From a virus, in IMG/VR virus record IMGVR_UViG_3300042695_000005, positions 1 through 22,761 of that record: a stretch of 22,761 bases of DNA. One strand, 5' to 3'. The notes beneath the pieces were generated by a model. It saw only the letters and a list, made by a program, of their open reading frames with translations. It was not told the origin of the DNA and made no database searches. This document shows positions 22,760 through 22,761 of this stretch, one piece after another; position 1 is the first letter of the stretch; each line of letters opens with the position of its first letter. The translations under genes were made by a program, and so were the position numbers.

Positions 22760-22761
22760 AA

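Noticed and set aside
1-22761. tRNA genes, integrase or attachment sites
   Set aside because: No non-coding gap is long enough for a tRNA outside genes, and no recombinase-like protein or direct repeat bordering an insertion was seen.

Overview
The window is a tightly packed stretch of a tailed double-stranded DNA phage genome, about 22.8 kb of its structural and lysis region. Almost every base is coding. Genes abut or overlap by 1-8 bases, the largest gap is about 86 bases (11751-11836), and there is no host-type housekeeping gene, integrase, tRNA or rRNA. A terminase, portal, scaffold and capsid are followed by short-tail adaptor and nozzle proteins and large internal-virion-like proteins. 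No tape-measure or tail-tube/sheath gene is present, so the phage is a podovirus-type (short-tailed) virus. The moderate, somewhat AT-leaning base composition and the protein styles resemble environmental (freshwater-type) podoviruses of Gram-negative, perhaps betaproteobacterial, hosts. The host assignment is inference only.

Layout on the + strand: (1) packaging: 3' end of a small-terminase-like gene, TerL, portal (2-3857). (2) An accessory/receptor block placed between portal and scaffold (3857-9326): two adjacent fibre genes sharing a duplicated linker, the second with YadA-like head repeats and a C-terminal S74 chaperone; three small genes of unknown function; a TPR/GT9-type glycosyltransferase; and a small CxxC protein. 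(3) Head: scaffold, major capsid protein and a probable decoration protein, closed by the only clear intrinsic terminator (9331-11801). (4) Tail: a conserved protein of unknown role, a gp4-like adaptor and a gp10-like nozzle carrying two inserted beta domains (11837-15402). (5) Infection apparatus: a GNAT-like protein, a Gln/Ala-rich protein ending in a second, shortened S74 domain, a small Gln-rich protein and two large putative ejection proteins (15403-20383). (6) A very short fibre-like gene (20376-20654), then a lysis cassette of three small membrane proteins and a GH19 endolysin (20665-22231).

At the right edge transcription reverses. Two minus-strand genes (22228-22578 and a partial one at 22580-22759) converge on the endolysin, and the two converging reading frames share a palindromic TTAA that gives a TAA stop on both strands. 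These are probably the end of another transcription unit.

The points most worth a second look are the glycosyltransferase with a 4-codon leader reading frame in front of it, the paired S74 autoprotease domains (one on a fibre, one on a non-fibre virion protein with its terminal helix missing), the insertion of beta modules into both short-tail proteins, and identical 14-base 3' ends on two distant fibre-type genes. I see no clear evidence for a wholly new system; several small genes are unrecognised.
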